Assembly (NCBI GenBank): GCA_020746875.1
Contig: JAGTJL010000011.1
Location: forward strand, 1,612,001 to 1,676,000
Length of the DNA: 64,000 nucleotides
Source: Rhexocercosporidium sp. MPI-PUGE-AT-0058
Lineage: Eukaryota; Ascomycota; Leotiomycetes; Helotiales
Reading direction: 5' to 3'
Of the stretch, positions 25,140-36,996 are shown piece by piece; positions within the stretch are counted from its first letter, which is position 1, and each line of letters opens with the position of its first letter. A program made the position numbers and the translations under genes. The notes under the pieces are model-generated. The model searched no databases. It saw only the letters and a list, made by a program, of their open reading frames with translations, and was not told where the DNA came from.

Positions 25140-27173
25140 AAAATCTTAAGAATTACCGTTTTAATCGTAAGCTTCTAAATTAATAAGAAAGCTTTTTTAA
25201 GATTTTAAAAAAGATAAGCTATTTTTATAAGCTAAAATTACTTATAATCTTTTAAATATATAATATATTTATATTAAAACTCTTTTTTAAAAACCCAAAA
25301 GACTTTTTATTAAATTAAGAGACGCCGAAACCTTTTTCAGAAGTAATCGAGGGTTAAAAAGAATAAGAAATTAAAGAAATCCTTAATATTAAATTATATC
25401 GCAACGTATTTAAATATTAAATTAAATAATTAAGCTATAACCTTAATTTATAATAATAATACTTCCGATTTAATAAAGTCGCCTTATAAATTAAGAGATT
25501 TCTATACGGCGTATTTTAATAAACCGGGACTACTTTAAAACCTATTTAAATAACTTAAAGCTTAGGAATTAAAGGAAGATAATTATAATTATTTAAAAGA
25601 TAATAAATTATAACTTCTTTTCGAAATAATAAAACGATGACGTTAATTAATAATTATTTACTTTTTAATTTAAAATATTAATAAGGCCTTACGATTGCAC
25701 TTTAATAAAGACTTAGCTACCGATTTTATTATAAACGGCTACTTTTATATAAGAATTTAAAGAAAGTAACGGCAATAAAGAATTATTAAAACCAATTCGA
25801 AATAAGGCTTTAATTTACCTCCGGAATATTATCCGCGGAAGAAGTTAAATCACTCTTCTTCTTTTTTCTCTTTTTATTATTAACTTAATGTCGTATAGGC
25901 ACGGGCAGCTGCTCTCTTGGCACTGCACGTGTCTTAATTAGGTTTTGCTACTGTAGACCGCCTTTAGGAGAACAACTGTTTTCTCTTAATGCTTAGAGCT
26001 TTTAGAATAATAATTAATTACTTTAATTTAATTACAACTGCTTATAGTGCTTTGATCCACTTCTACACCACATTTAAAAAGCCGTAGTCTTCTTTTTTGC
26101 TTCTCTTTTCTATTATTACTATTACTCTTACGCTTGGCCTTATTATAAAATATGCGGCGACGAGTTATACTTATATCCTTATTCTTATCTTCTTTTTCTT
26201 TTTTACTATTAATATTATCGCTATAGCGAATTATTTTAATTACCGAAATAGCAAGGACTCGCGAGAATTTCAGTAAGGCCTTTAAGTATTAAATACTAAT
26301 ATTACTTATAACATTATTTAATTATTTAAATATAATAAGCGAAAAGCTTAAGTTTCTTTTAATACCGCAAATCTTAACTCTTTTATAATCTTAAGCGCCT
26401 TCGCGGTCGTTATAAGTAATACTTTATTAATCGACGAGGCGGTTACTTAAAACTTTTATATTATTAATAGCGGCTAATAACGCGTTATACTTTAAGTTTA
26501 TAAATTACAGAGGCTAAAAAGTCAAAAGTATTAATATTAAATTAAATTTAAAAGGTTTCCGGACTTTAATTTATAAGGCGGTAAAGTCTTTTTTAAGTTA
26601 TATAATAAATATATTTCTTTGAGCTACTTTTATTAAAATAATAAGAGTAGCCCGGCTTTTTTATTATCTGGCGTATATAACGCACGCAATAATTACGGTA
26701 AACCGCAGCTAAAGCTCCCGATAAGGTTAAAAGAAGTATTATTATAATTAGAATTCTAATTTTATTTATTTATTATTATTTGTTTATTTTAATTAATTAT
26801 TTATACGTATTAATAATTATATAATATAAATCGATAATTTAAAATAACTTACGGAAAGGTATATATTATTAAAAGAAAAAAAAAATCAACTCTTTAAAAA
26901 GTTTAACGTATATATACGCTAATATAAATAAACAAATCGATAGCGCTAAGGCAATATAATATAATAAGTAATAAATTAAATTCGGACGCTTATGTTATTA
27001 ATTAAACAAATAAAAGCTCGCCTTCTTATAGTATATTATTTATTATTATATAAGATCTCGCTTACGCTCGCGTAACTTCGCTTGACCTTAAATAAAAGCC
27101 CTTAGTATCGCAATAATACCAAACTATAATTAATTAAAGCTTAAAGATAATCTCTCTTTTAAAAAAGAAGTAA
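25140..27173 (+). pseudogene. GyA copy 2 relic: 3' end of pol and untranslated region
   Basis: It aligns with the reverse complement of about 39.88-41.76 kb of GyA copy 1, for example the blocks near 25.2 and 25.5 kb. It ends with a purine-rich tract (AAAAAAGAAG) just before the LTR, the position of the second-strand primer. A low-complexity block at about 26.05-26.26 kb, which would read as a Lys/Arg-rich string on the minus strand, matches the one at 40.85-41.03 kb. Stops are frequent and no chromodomain could be read. Confidence 0.7.
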
Positions 27174-27430
27174 TATAATAATAAATATACTTAAGAGCTT
27201 CTTAGAGAATTAAGGAATTTAAGAGTTTAAAAGTAATTAAGTTATGCGGAGTCGGATTAATACCGGAAGGGTTTTAGAAAAGCTTATATATATGAACTCA
27301 CGCTTTTTCTATTTTTCTTTTCTTCTTTATCTTTTTATTTCTTTTATATTAAACTTATTAACTCTCGATAGCCTCAGCTAAAGTACTATTATATACCTCT
27401 TACACCGCTTTCTTGACTAGTGTCGTTATA
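27174..27430 (+). repeat. 3' LTR of GyA copy 2
   Basis: The 257-bp block matches the LTRs of GyA copy 1 in inverse orientation and ends ACTAGTGTCGTTATA. It is less RIP-altered at its right end, next to the host island. Confidence 0.85.
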
Positions 27431-27448
27431 TTATTATATTATTATATT

Positions 27449-27576
27449 ATTATATTTTAATATTATTATATTTTAATATTATTATATTTTAATATTATTA
27501 TATTTTAATATTATTATATTTTAATATTATTATATTTTAATATTATTATATTTTAATATTATTATATTTTAATATT
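27449..27576. repeat. 16-bp minisatellite, 8 copies, at the edge of island 1
   Basis: Eight perfect 16-bp units ATTATATTTTAATATT run without interruption from 27449 to 27576, preceded by short (ATT) runs. The array begins about 20 bp outside the GyA LTR and marks the change from RIP-saturated to normal-composition DNA. Confidence 0.95.
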
Positions 27577-28095
27577 TTACTTTCTTAAATCTCTTATTAT
27601 TAAAAAGTATACCTTAACTTATAATTACAACCGATAAATTTAACTCAAACAAGTTAAAAACGACTTTGTTTCATTGAGGTTTTACTTACCCAACGGCCGT
27701 TTTAAGAGTTTATGACAGACGTTAGTTTCAAGTTAACAATAACAGACCGCAGTTAGTGCTATTAAATAGGAAAACGAGCAAACTATCGACCACCTGTTCC
27801 TAATACAATAATATTCTTTCATTTCCAGAGATTTTATAAAGAGCATTGCTGCACACTATCCGCAAAAGATCATAACTCGTTGTGCTGATAAAGCCGTGTG
27901 AATCTGACCTGCATATAATTTACAAAGTAAATGCCGCGCTGTGCTAACAAATACTTGTGCTGGCGGACTTGCCAGTCAACGCTTACTGCCGACGTCAGGT
28001 CCCCCCTAGAGACTATCGCTTCTTTGTTCGCAATTGGTGTTTCCTTATCAAGAGGGAACATAGTCAAACAGATTAAGGGTAATCAATTTGTCAAC
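27577..28095. other. 3' flank of the receptor gene
   Basis: Composition rises to normal levels across this stretch. A 65-codon minus-strand open frame (27870-28067) starts 28 bp beyond the receptor stop codon. It resembles nothing known to me and is more simply part of the 3' untranslated region. No other gene is seen. Confidence 0.5.
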
Positions 28096-29457
28096 TTAGG
28101 ATGAACGGCTAGGCTTGTTGGTAGACAACTCTATCATGCTTTCAGTTCCCTGATCCTTGCTACCTACAAAGCTCAACCGAACGTGAGATTTGTTCCTCAT
28201 AACCCCTAGTCTCGAGTTCCACCTCATCCTCGGTCTCGCGTTCCAAGCTTCTTTGCAAGCTGCTCTTGACGTTGTGAAATAAATAATACTGTTCCAAAAG
28301 CCTTGCAGAGGGAGTACAAATGCCGACAGGGCAGCTAGAGGGTAGCTAACGGTCCCCACAGCCACAAGACTATACACACGATTTGCGCTGGAAGGTACCC
28401 ACGTAATAAGCAACGAGGCAGCGAAGAGTGCAGCGCATTTTGTATACGCCCATGTGACATTATCAACCCCTCCTAGCCTGAAGCGGTTATCGGCGGCTTG
28501 TATAGGTGATGGTCTAGAGAGCTGGCTCTCTTCGTCAGGTGGCAGACTAGATATCGAGATGGAATATTGGTTTGTCCTTGCAGCTGTGTTTGGTGGTGGA
28601 AGGTTGTTGTATGCTGAACTGCCAGAGGGCTCTCTGCCGTGTTGAATACTGCTGGAAATCTGGACTTCAGTTGTTTTCATTCCACTAAAGGGCTGGTTGT
28701 TCCGTCCGTTGAGATGTTTGTTACCATGAGACAAACTTCTGAGCTCCCGATGCTTTTTAAAAATCATGTTCCCAACCAGGATATATATGAAAATCGTGGT
28801 CAGCATAGCTATCCAGATCGGGGCATAAAATGTGGTGATTCGTAGGGTCGCCCAGTCGGTTGAGATCCAGCACCACAGCTATTGAGATATTTTCAGCATT
28901 GTAATACCACGAAAGCACAATGGTCAGCCTACAGTAGCATCTCCATATATTTTCCCACGATGTTTGGAACTGATGAATAGACAGACGAAGGCTGGAATGA
29001 AAGGTAGCCCATAGCAGACGATGAGATATTTCCGATTCAATTTCATCAACGATGTTGCATCATAGTGATGAAAAAGTGCAAGGTAGACGTTGATAGCCAT
29101 AGCCAAGGACCAAAGCACATCTGCGGGCATGAACCTACCGTAATCGGTGCGTTAGCTCGTCAACACTCAATATCTAGGCGGAAATACTCACGACTGCTGA
29201 AGGAAGGCTTGGCCTTGGCAGAGTACACCATCACGTCCGGCACGGATTCCATCTACACCGACGAGGTGGGCAACATTGGAGAGAACATTGCTGAAAGATG
29301 CATAGAATATGAGTGTCGATGACAGCTTCCGGAAGGATTTTATGGTCAAGAAGGAAGTAATAATGAGTGTAGTTCCGGTGAGGGAAAGGACGGCACTAAA
29401 TTTCTCGACGATGACAAGGTCATGTATCTGGGAGTCCGTCAACTTAGTTTGGCCCAT
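28096..29457 (-). CDS. cAMP-receptor-like G-protein-coupled receptor (seven helices), three exons
   Basis: Exons 29457-29192, 29134-28933 and 28878-28096 are joined by introns of 57 bp (GTGAGT...GGTAG) and 54 bp (GTAGGC...AATAG), giving 416 residues without a frame break. Approximate helices are TM1 21-39, TM2 47-68, TM3 89-112, TM4 127-146, TM5 170-196, TM6 302-325 and TM7 334-358. Family marks are Cys80 before TM3, FMPADVLW at the start of TM3, CYGLPFIPAF in TM4, LWCWIS before TM5 and LPLQGFWNSIIYF in TM7. These fit fungal receptors related to Dictyostelium cAMP receptors, which sit in the plasma membrane and signal through a heterotrimeric G protein; the ligand is unknown. The third inner loop (about 197-298) is long and rich in Ser, Asn and Pro. 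The ATG at 29457 is the first in frame. The second donor, GTAGGC, is weak but is fixed by frame and family match. Confidence 0.93.
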
Positions 29458-30959
29458 CGTGCACTTTTAGACGGAAGAGATGAGAGCCAAAACATTGCGT
29501 GAAAAGTGGGATGTGCTCACAAGCCGTATTAAAACGAGAAAATAAAGTTCGGTCTTATTAAGCATGCACCGCAGACCGAGTCATGCATGGAACCTTAACT
29601 AGAAGCTGACTGCCAAGATTGAGACAGAACCCAAAACTATGATTGGCCTTGAAACAAATATGGTTGTGCAAAAAGTGCAGCTGAAACGCGGGGAAAGCTC
29701 CCTGTAATTAGCGTCCTATTGAAATTCCATAATCTACGGTCGGCATTTCGCTAACGGGGCATTTCGCAAACGAATTATCAAACGTCATCTTCACCTTTCG
29801 GGTGATGACACAAATGGTTGCCTTTAAGTTATTAGCCTAAAAGACTCCACCCTAGCCCTGTCAGATGAACTCCCGCGCCTTCCCCCCGAGAACCACCCCA
29901 TACTCGAAGCCTTGTTTGACCAATTTGACACTTTTGCGCTTTGACCGTTCACTTAGCTTTTTATGTTCTCGGACGGCTTATTTCAGATCTCGCTGTATGG
30001 AAAGTCTCCTCCCCCCCTTTTGCTAAGTCCTACCACAGCTAAAGATCCGTTTTCTACCTCGATGAGGGGCCATGCGTGCAAGTCTTCATAATCTTTGACC
30101 GTGGCGAATTTCTTCCTCGCTGTCGCTGAAGGCTAAATAAACCTTTCGTGCAAAGGGGGGCAGGCATATAACACAAAATAAGCTTTGACCCTCCCCACCC
30201 AGATCCCATCCGAATACGAACCATCGCAAATCAATTCCACAGGCCAGCATCGTTTACAACACATGCAAATCGTGCTTACATGGATGGCGGTATTGATCAT
30301 TGTCGGGTTTGTTGTTTTATACTATAGACTTGACTTCCATTGGATTATCTAAGGAGCAAGGACCTGAATGCTGTGAAGGCGCCCTTATATTGACATAATA
30401 GATATTCTACACGTGATATTTGGTGAGTGAAGTCACATGACTGTTCCTAAATCAGATTTTGAATACGGTGAGTTTCTTGGGAACTCTCGAACTAGAGGTG
30501 CCAAGATTCGGGAGTTCTAGTCCCACCCCCCTAGTATTTTTAGTACAAAAAAGCCAACCTAATAACGAGAATTTCCCTGAGGCCCCCTTGCCTCGCGCTT
30601 GCAGGTCACCAAATCAGCATTTGAGCAAGACCGAGAAGTACAGCTTTCTTTTCCAAGTTTCCTAAATTCCAGAATTCCGGTTATCCGAGATACGAGAATT
30701 TGGGGATTCAAGTGAGGCCAAGAAAGTCAAGGACAAGGATCTCCCGAAGCTTGCGTGCCGTTCGGTTACAAGCTACGTACTACAGCCTGTTAGTGCCGAG
30801 ATTCGGAATATCATGCTATCGGACAGGGAGCCAGGGGGGAGCTCACCTTTCAAGGTCATGGCTTTCCTATTACTTTTTCTTAGCAGTTTACACTAAAGTC
30901 AGATAATAAACTCATAAGGGTAATAAATCCTAAAGTTGTATTTATATCACTAAGCTAAC
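29458..30959. other. Intergenic DNA upstream of the receptor gene
   Basis: About 1.5 kb of normal-composition DNA lies upstream of the receptor start. It should contain its promoter, but no TATA box or operator could be named. Two short plus-strand open frames (30459-30665 and 30700-30906) have no recognisable motif. The stretch near 30.46-30.85 kb is rich in GATTCGG/GAATTC-like words that recur imperfectly, perhaps an old repeat. Confidence 0.5.
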
Positions 30960-31215
30960 TGTCAGATGGAGTTCACGGTAGGCAAAGCTTCGTAGAGGTT
31001 CAGGGTAAATATATTTAAAGAATTAATCTCTGGCTTTCGAAAAAGTCCAGAGGAGAAGCGTATATATAAAAGGAATTACCCGTAAGGGGAAGCAAAACGC
31101 CGGCGTGACTAGAAATACAAGTAAGACTGATTCTACTGATGCCGTAAAGGCCTCGGCCCCCTTATGCTACGGGTCCGATTCCGTACAGATAGAATAGATA
31201 GGCATGCACATAATA
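30960..31215 (-). repeat. Solo LTR of GyB, almost free of RIP
   Basis: The 256-bp block is the reverse complement of the GyB LTR, running TGTCAGATGG...GCATGCACATAATA on the plus strand. Flanks CTAAC (30955-30959) and CTAAT (31216-31220) are a 5-bp target duplication with one transition. It preserves GC-rich stretches that are saturated in the GyB copy at 2730-13586, so it is the best available template of the family LTR. No internal sequence remains. Confidence 0.92.
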
Positions 31216-32522
31216 CTAATAATTTTTAATAAATACCTATAACGTCAGGCATTCCTATTCCGCACACCTTCTTATTCCGCATACCTCGCTTAACTCACCG
31301 TTATATTTACCTACTAACTTAAATAATTAATTACTCATTGATTTTTGTAACGGTTTAAAAGCTTCCAGAGCCTCATTTCCAGCCTCGGCTACTTACTTCT
31401 TATTTAGGAAGTCACCGAGATTAGACGAGCCTTTATATAACTTACTTCTTTCCTTACTTTCTTTTTCTTAAATATAAATTTTAAGAAATTCTTATTATCT
31501 TTATAATTATATTATAAAATATAAAGCGCTATTTATATATAATTATTATCTTCTATAAATTAAGCGTTATATTATTCATAACTTTTTATTAAATTATTTA
31601 AGAAAATATTAAATATTTTATCTTTTAAATTCTTTTATACGTAATTATTATAAAACTAGCTCGATATAAAAAAGACTCAATTTCCTTTTTTTAAATAAAT
31701 TAATCTTCTATTAAAAACGTAAATATATCTTTTATTTTATTTTTTATTTCTTTTACCGGCTTTCTTATAACGACGACACTAAGTAATATATAAAATATAC
31801 TCAAAAGTAATATAAATACTCTTAAGAGATATATTAAAAAAAGAAAATATATTATAATAAGAAATGCGCAATATATAACACCTTATTATATCGTAATAAG
31901 TATAAATAATATATTTATAATATATAATTAATTGATTTTAAACAAAAATATTAACTAAAACTTTACTTTAACGATTTATGACTTTTATTATTAAGAATAG
32001 CTTTATGCGAACTTTTATTAAAAATACGCCGAGCCTTAATAAAAGAAGAGATTTGATATGAATGACAGCATAAGCAAATATAATCACGTTAATCGATTAA
32101 TAATCAGATTAATTGATTAGATTAAATTAGAATTTAATTAATAGATTACAGTTTATTTACTTAAAATGAATATTGCTATTACTAATCGCTTATAAGTACT
32201 ATTAATGTAATATATTAATAAATTATTAATTATATATTATATAAAGAGTAAATAACTTAAAGGTTGATTGTACTTCGCTTAAATTAGCCGAGCCTTTAAA
32301 GCTTTAATTGACTTTATTTTGAGTATATACTAAGCTTTATTCGGACTAGCCCTAAGAGTTTAGGCCTAATTAAGATGCGGCTCTTGTATTAATTATATTA
32401 ATCGATTAACGCTTGATTAATTCGATTAAATTAAATGGGAATTAAATTAATCTAAATTTTTCTTAATTAAATTTAGATTAATAAGTATTAATTTAATTTA
32501 ATTTAATTATTTTTTATACTAG

Positions 32523-32902
32523 TGAATAATAATTCTATTACTTCGGGGAAAACTACATTTATATAACTACTTTTAGAAATTACGTATATATACGCTTAAG
32601 TAGCTTAATTAAGCATTTATTTGCGAAGAGCTTAAAATAAGTGAAAATAAGAGATTTAGTATGAAAATAATAATTCTATTACTTCGGAGGAAACTAGGTT
32701 TATATAACTACTTTAGATACTAAGCTATTAGCTCTCGCATCGGTTATTAGCTTTATTTGAGCTTAAAGTAATCTCTTGCGAGTTATTAAGTTTATTTCTG
32801 TTTAAGCCTAAATAATCTCTTCCGAGCTGCCGAGCTGCCGAGTATACGTAAGCCTAAAGTAAGCTGCCGGGTATACGTGAAAAGCCTTAATATAATCTTA
32901 TA
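32523..32902 (-). repeat. Two partial copies of solo LTR C, head to tail
   Basis: The blocks starting TGAATAATAATTC (32523) and TGAAAATAAGAGATTT (32642) both match the reverse complement of the right end of LTR C (13663-14083). The second runs on to the other end, AATATAATCTTATA, at 32902. It lacks the palindromic part and the 17-bp tandem units of the full copy. No target duplication is visible. Confidence 0.65.
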
Positions 32903-33215
32903 ATATTAACACGCGTAAAAGTTTAATAAATAAAAGTTTTTTCTCGCGAAGACGAGTTATATTTTCGAAGACTTTAATTAATATACCGAAGTTTAAAAAT
33001 AACTACGTTAACGTATATATAAAAAAACCGTTTTAGAGTAAATCTTTAATAATATATTAAAAAATAGATTTTCTAATAAAAGACTTAGTTTGTCTATAAT
33101 AAATTATATATTCCGTAATCTGACTTTAATCTTCAGCTTAAAATACTTTTATATATTATCAAGAATACGACCTTTTTAATATTCATAGAATAGTTACTTA
33201 CGTAAGCGAAAAACG

Positions 33216-33279
33216 AGTTTATCTTATAAGTTTATCTTATAAGTTTATCTTATAAGTTTATCTTATAGGTTTATCTTAA
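33216..33279. repeat. 13-bp tandem repeat, about 5 copies
   Basis: Four perfect units AGTTTATCTTATA and one partial unit lie end to end. The 13-bp period would break any reading frame, which argues against coding DNA here. Confidence 0.9.
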
Positions 33280-34447
33280 AGATTTATTTAGTATTTATAA
33301 GAGTTTATTAAGAAAATAATTACTTAAAGGATTAAATTTAATATATTAATAAGGTTTTTATTTTCGTTGAGTTTTAAGCTTAAAAATGCCGATTTTAAGA
33401 ATACATAAGCTATTCCTTTTATTTAAGTTAATACTAACTCTTTTTATAATTTTTATTTATAAAGTACGTGATATAATAACTTAATAATTTTTAGACTTAT
33501 AATTTTTAAAGTTTTAAATTTTATTTTATATTATTTGAGAGCTTAATAGTCGGTTCCTCTTTGTCAAGCTGTGCGCTCTCGCTTACAGTCGGCGAAAGCA
33601 AGTATTATAAGAAAGCAAGTTGTTATAGCCCGAGCTCTGAGCTTTATTGAAATTTTACGGTAAATATTGTTATATTTAAATATGCGGTTTTAAAGAATAA
33701 ATAATTGAAATTTTTTTTACTTAAAATTAAATAAAATCTGTATTTCGCGTAATTAAGTTAATTAAGTTAATTAAGTTTACATTCGATTTTATATTAGAGC
33801 TCTTTATATATACTTGTCGTAAGAGGCTAGACTCGATATATTTAATCTTTAAGCTATTTTCCTTATAAGTATCTTTAATACAAAAGAGTATTTCTTCGCC
33901 GTTAAGCTTTTTTTTATAATTATTTTAAAGTTATATTATAATATATAAATACTTATAATAGCTTTTAAGCGTCTTATTAACGGCTTCTAAAGGAATGAGG
34001 TTCTTATTGAATTCTTATATAAGAATTAAATCCTTTGGTGTAAGAAATTCGCTTTTTACTTTATAAATATTAATCTTTCTCTTCTTTTCTTTATTTTCTT
34101 TTTAGCTTAAACCCCGGCGATATATAAAGCTTTAATAAACTTATTAATAGCGACTTATAAAGCTTTTTGAGCTTTTTAAAGAGCCTCTCCTCACTTAGCT
34201 TTATTATATATACGTGTCCTTTCTCTTAAATCGTTTATAATTATTAAAGAAATGCTTTTATAAATATTTTAGCGTAATATCTTCTTACGAGTATTATTTA
34301 ATTTAATCTTTTCTTATAATATAATATACTTAATTATCGTCAAATATACTTTATAAACCTCGATAGTTATATTAGTTATAATATTTTAAAAGAGTTCTTT
34401 TAAGTTATTAAAAAAGATAAATTAAGTCTTTTTTAATAAAAGATTAA

Positions 34448-36740
34448 AGCCATAGCTAAATCGACATACGTGAATAGCTAAATCGATATATATTAACCAG
34501 GCGAGCTGAATATGAAGAGTGCATTTATTACTACTAAGATTTATATATATAACTATATATAATATATTACAGGCTCGCTATAATTATATTAATTTATTTA
34601 AATCTTTTTTAAACTCCGCATCCTGAGTATATACTTTAATTCACTTTATAATATCCTTTTAAATTAAAGCTTTACTAGCTATAATAGCATTTATTATACT
34701 ATTTAAATAATAAATTAATAATATACTATGCATATACCCCCTTTCTCTCCGTATACCGAGTTTATAGCTATTCTAATATCTATTCTTAAGCTTTTACATT
34801 GCTATTACAGTCGATAACAGGCTATTTTATATTATAAAAAGCTATTTAAGTAATATAAAAGCAGAGCTTAAAAGTAATTTAAAGAATAAAAAGTCCCGGC
34901 AAATGCTTGAAAGGAGTACTTTATTACTAAGGACATCTTTTAGTCTACCTTTCCCTTAACTCTTAATAAATTTAAGAGTAAAAGAGGAACCAAGGGAAGA
35001 GTATATATTAATTCAGGCCTATTATAATATTAATAATAATAAATATCACTCAGTAAAACACTTCCACTTTCTTACTGTCGTTTCCAGAGGGTATAAAAGC
35101 AAGGCAGACTTAAAGCTTATCGTATAATATATATATAGCTATTTAATAGAGGGCTTTAGGCAAAAAGCTTACTAAATTCCTATATAATTCTCTGAAGAGC
35201 TCGGTTATAAATAAACGAGAGAATTATAAATAAAAAAGTATATTTATATTATGCCGGGGCCGTAATTACTATTATGCGATAGCTAAAGATATATCGGAGT
35301 ATTAAGTATTTTAAAAGAGCTATAATTTAAGAAATACTCCCCCGAGATTAATATGCCTACGCTGTAAATACAGCTTTAAAGTAGTATAACACCCTTAGAT
35401 TAAACTAATAATTATAATCCTAAAGTAATATGATTTGTTTACTTAAAAGGCAATAAGCTTCTTTCTTTAGAAGAGCCAGGTACTCTTATAATAGCTAATA
35501 GCACTTTATAGAAACTCAGCACGGAAATTTTCTAAGCTAATATTATATGCCTCCTCAGTTATATTAGCTAATAATGCATTCTAAGAGCTCAAGAATACTT
35601 AAAAGCTTAAATAACGTATTCAGTTTTTAATAATATCTTTAATTATCTTAAGGAAATACTTCTTAGTCTTTATAAGTATATTTATATTAATATACTACCG
35701 GTAAAGGAAATAGCGCGTAAATAAAAACAATACTTTTATACACTTAATTAAAGCTAATTCTCTATCTATTATAATAAAAACTAACTCTTAAATCATATGC
35801 TAAGATATAAGCTCTCTAAGTTATTCTAGCGCTTAAGTATAGTCTTTTTCAGTCTTTCTCAACAGAAATACTAATCTAAGCTAAATTATTATATTATTCC
35901 TTATAATATTATATATATTTAATAATAATATATTAAATCGATTAATTTTATATATACAATCGAGGAGTAGGACATTAAGGTGCTGCTTCTATAGTCGAAG
36001 AAAAGTAAAGTGAATAAAGAAGAAGCGCTATAAGAGATTACTTTGAAGGTAAAACTAAAAGAAGAAGTCATTTGCTTATAACTCTTGTAATTTATAAATA
36101 ATAGAATTGATTTTATAAAAAGGAAATTATATACTTTTATAAGCTACTAAATTAATGACTTTCTACTTAGCTCCTTTTTGCGCTCTATTTATATAAGATC
36201 AAAAATATCTTTAGAAATTAAAAGAGTATTAAAGTCTTTTTCCTTTAAAGCTAATAAAATTTAAGTATTTAGCAGGCTAGCTTTAGCTAAGAAGCTAATT
36301 AAAGCACGTATTCCTGTAAGAATAAAAGCAATTCTATATATTAAATAAGCTGTAAAATCTGTAAAAGCCGTATAATTATATATAGCCTCCAGAACCTTTA
36401 CTTTTTATTACTTAGAAACTCGATCTTTAATAAAAGTCACTCTCATTTAATAATTATATTTTTTAGAACTAGTATTCTTCCGTCTTTTAGAAGCTTTTAT
36501 ATTAGCTTTCTTCATTTTTGAGTCGTATTTACCTACGCGATCGCAAATAAATAATACACGGAATAATCGAATATTCTTTTGCCGCAGAATATAATCATAA
36601 GCTCTTGCATATGCCTAAAGTGCAGCAAATCCAGTAGGAATATCACTGTAAATTACTATAAGAGGCGCAGGGCCATAAGCTTAAGGATCAGAAGTCATAA
36701 TATTAAGAAGAAGTAGTGATAGTAGTAATAGTAGTTATAA

Positions 36741-36781
<41 letters not shown>

Positions 36782-36996
36782 AAGTGATTATTTAAAGAGT
36801 CTGAATAGCTTTAATTTTGATTGTTAATTTTAAGGGTAATTAAGTAATTATGAATATTTGTATTATATATTAATAGCCCTTGCCCTTTAGTATAAATTTA
36901 TATAAAAAAGGCAGGTCTTTAAATATACTCGCCAAGTTACTAGAATTTTAATATATATCGATTTAGTTATTCACGTCTGTCGATTTAGCTGTAGCC
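34448..36996 (-). mobile_element. M3: Mutator-like (MULE) DNA transposon, 2549 bp
   Basis: Termini AGCCATAGCTAAATCG...GCTGTAGCC and a perfect 8-bp duplication AAGATTAA (34440-34447, 36997-37004) bound the copy. The transposase is on the minus strand, with the start near 36698 (MTSDP, then a stop). At about 36.60-36.41 kb it reads LFICDRVGKYDSK, KRRKNTSSKK and MRVTFIKDRVS, a FAR1/FLYWCH-like zinc-binding domain as in fungal MULE transposases. The C-terminal end lies near 34.6 kb. Upstream of the start is a GTA/TAG microsatellite (about 36.69-36.78 kb). RIP has added many stops. Confidence 0.9.
36718..36781. repeat. (TAG)n microsatellite
   Basis: A run of TAG/GTA trinucleotides, perfect for about 40 bp (36739-36781), lies at the transposase-start side of M3. 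Shorter versions sit at the same place in M1 (about 7.68-7.71 kb) and M2 (about 22.46-22.48 kb), so it is an old family feature that varies in length. Confidence 0.9.

Larger units (their letters stand above)
1296..27430 (+). mobile_element. GyA copy 2: Ty3/Gypsy LTR retrotransposon relic, split by several nested insertions
   Basis: Left and right ends are about 256-bp LTRs of the family that also flanks GyA copy 1 (39621-46278). The internal parts at 1551-2729, 13587-13662, 14084-14847 and 25140-27173 align in order with the reverse complement of copy 1, so the coding direction is plus. Three insertions split it: GyB (2730-13586), a solo LTR (13663-14083) and the CopD block (14848-25139). 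About 2.2 kb of reverse transcriptase-to-integrase sequence present in copy 1 (about 41.76-44.03 kb) is missing across the CopD block. The outer 5-bp flanks (GCTTT and TTATT) do not match, so the two LTRs may not come from one simple insertion. RIP is heavy throughout. Confidence 0.8.
31221..33546. other. RIP-mutated DNA with fragmentary repeats
   Basis: A stretch starting ACGTCAGGCATTCC after a TA (31232-31233) resembles the termini of pogo-type element Q (48576-50682), including ATTCCGC and CTCGCTTAAC words. No matching right end was found, so it may be a truncated relative. Near 32.09 and 32.40 kb a roughly 50-bp AT-rich block beginning TTAATCGATTAA occurs twice in direct orientation. Partial solo LTR C copies follow at 32523-32902, then the 13-bp tandem repeat. 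No coding frame was recognised. Confidence 0.5.

Noticed and set aside
27870..28067. 65-codon minus-strand frame after the receptor
   Set aside because: It starts 28 bp past the receptor stop codon, has no recognisable domain, and is best taken as 3' untranslated sequence.
30459..30906. Two 68-codon plus-strand frames upstream of the receptor
   Set aside because: No motif, no splice-linked extension and a repeat-like word content; not supported as genes.
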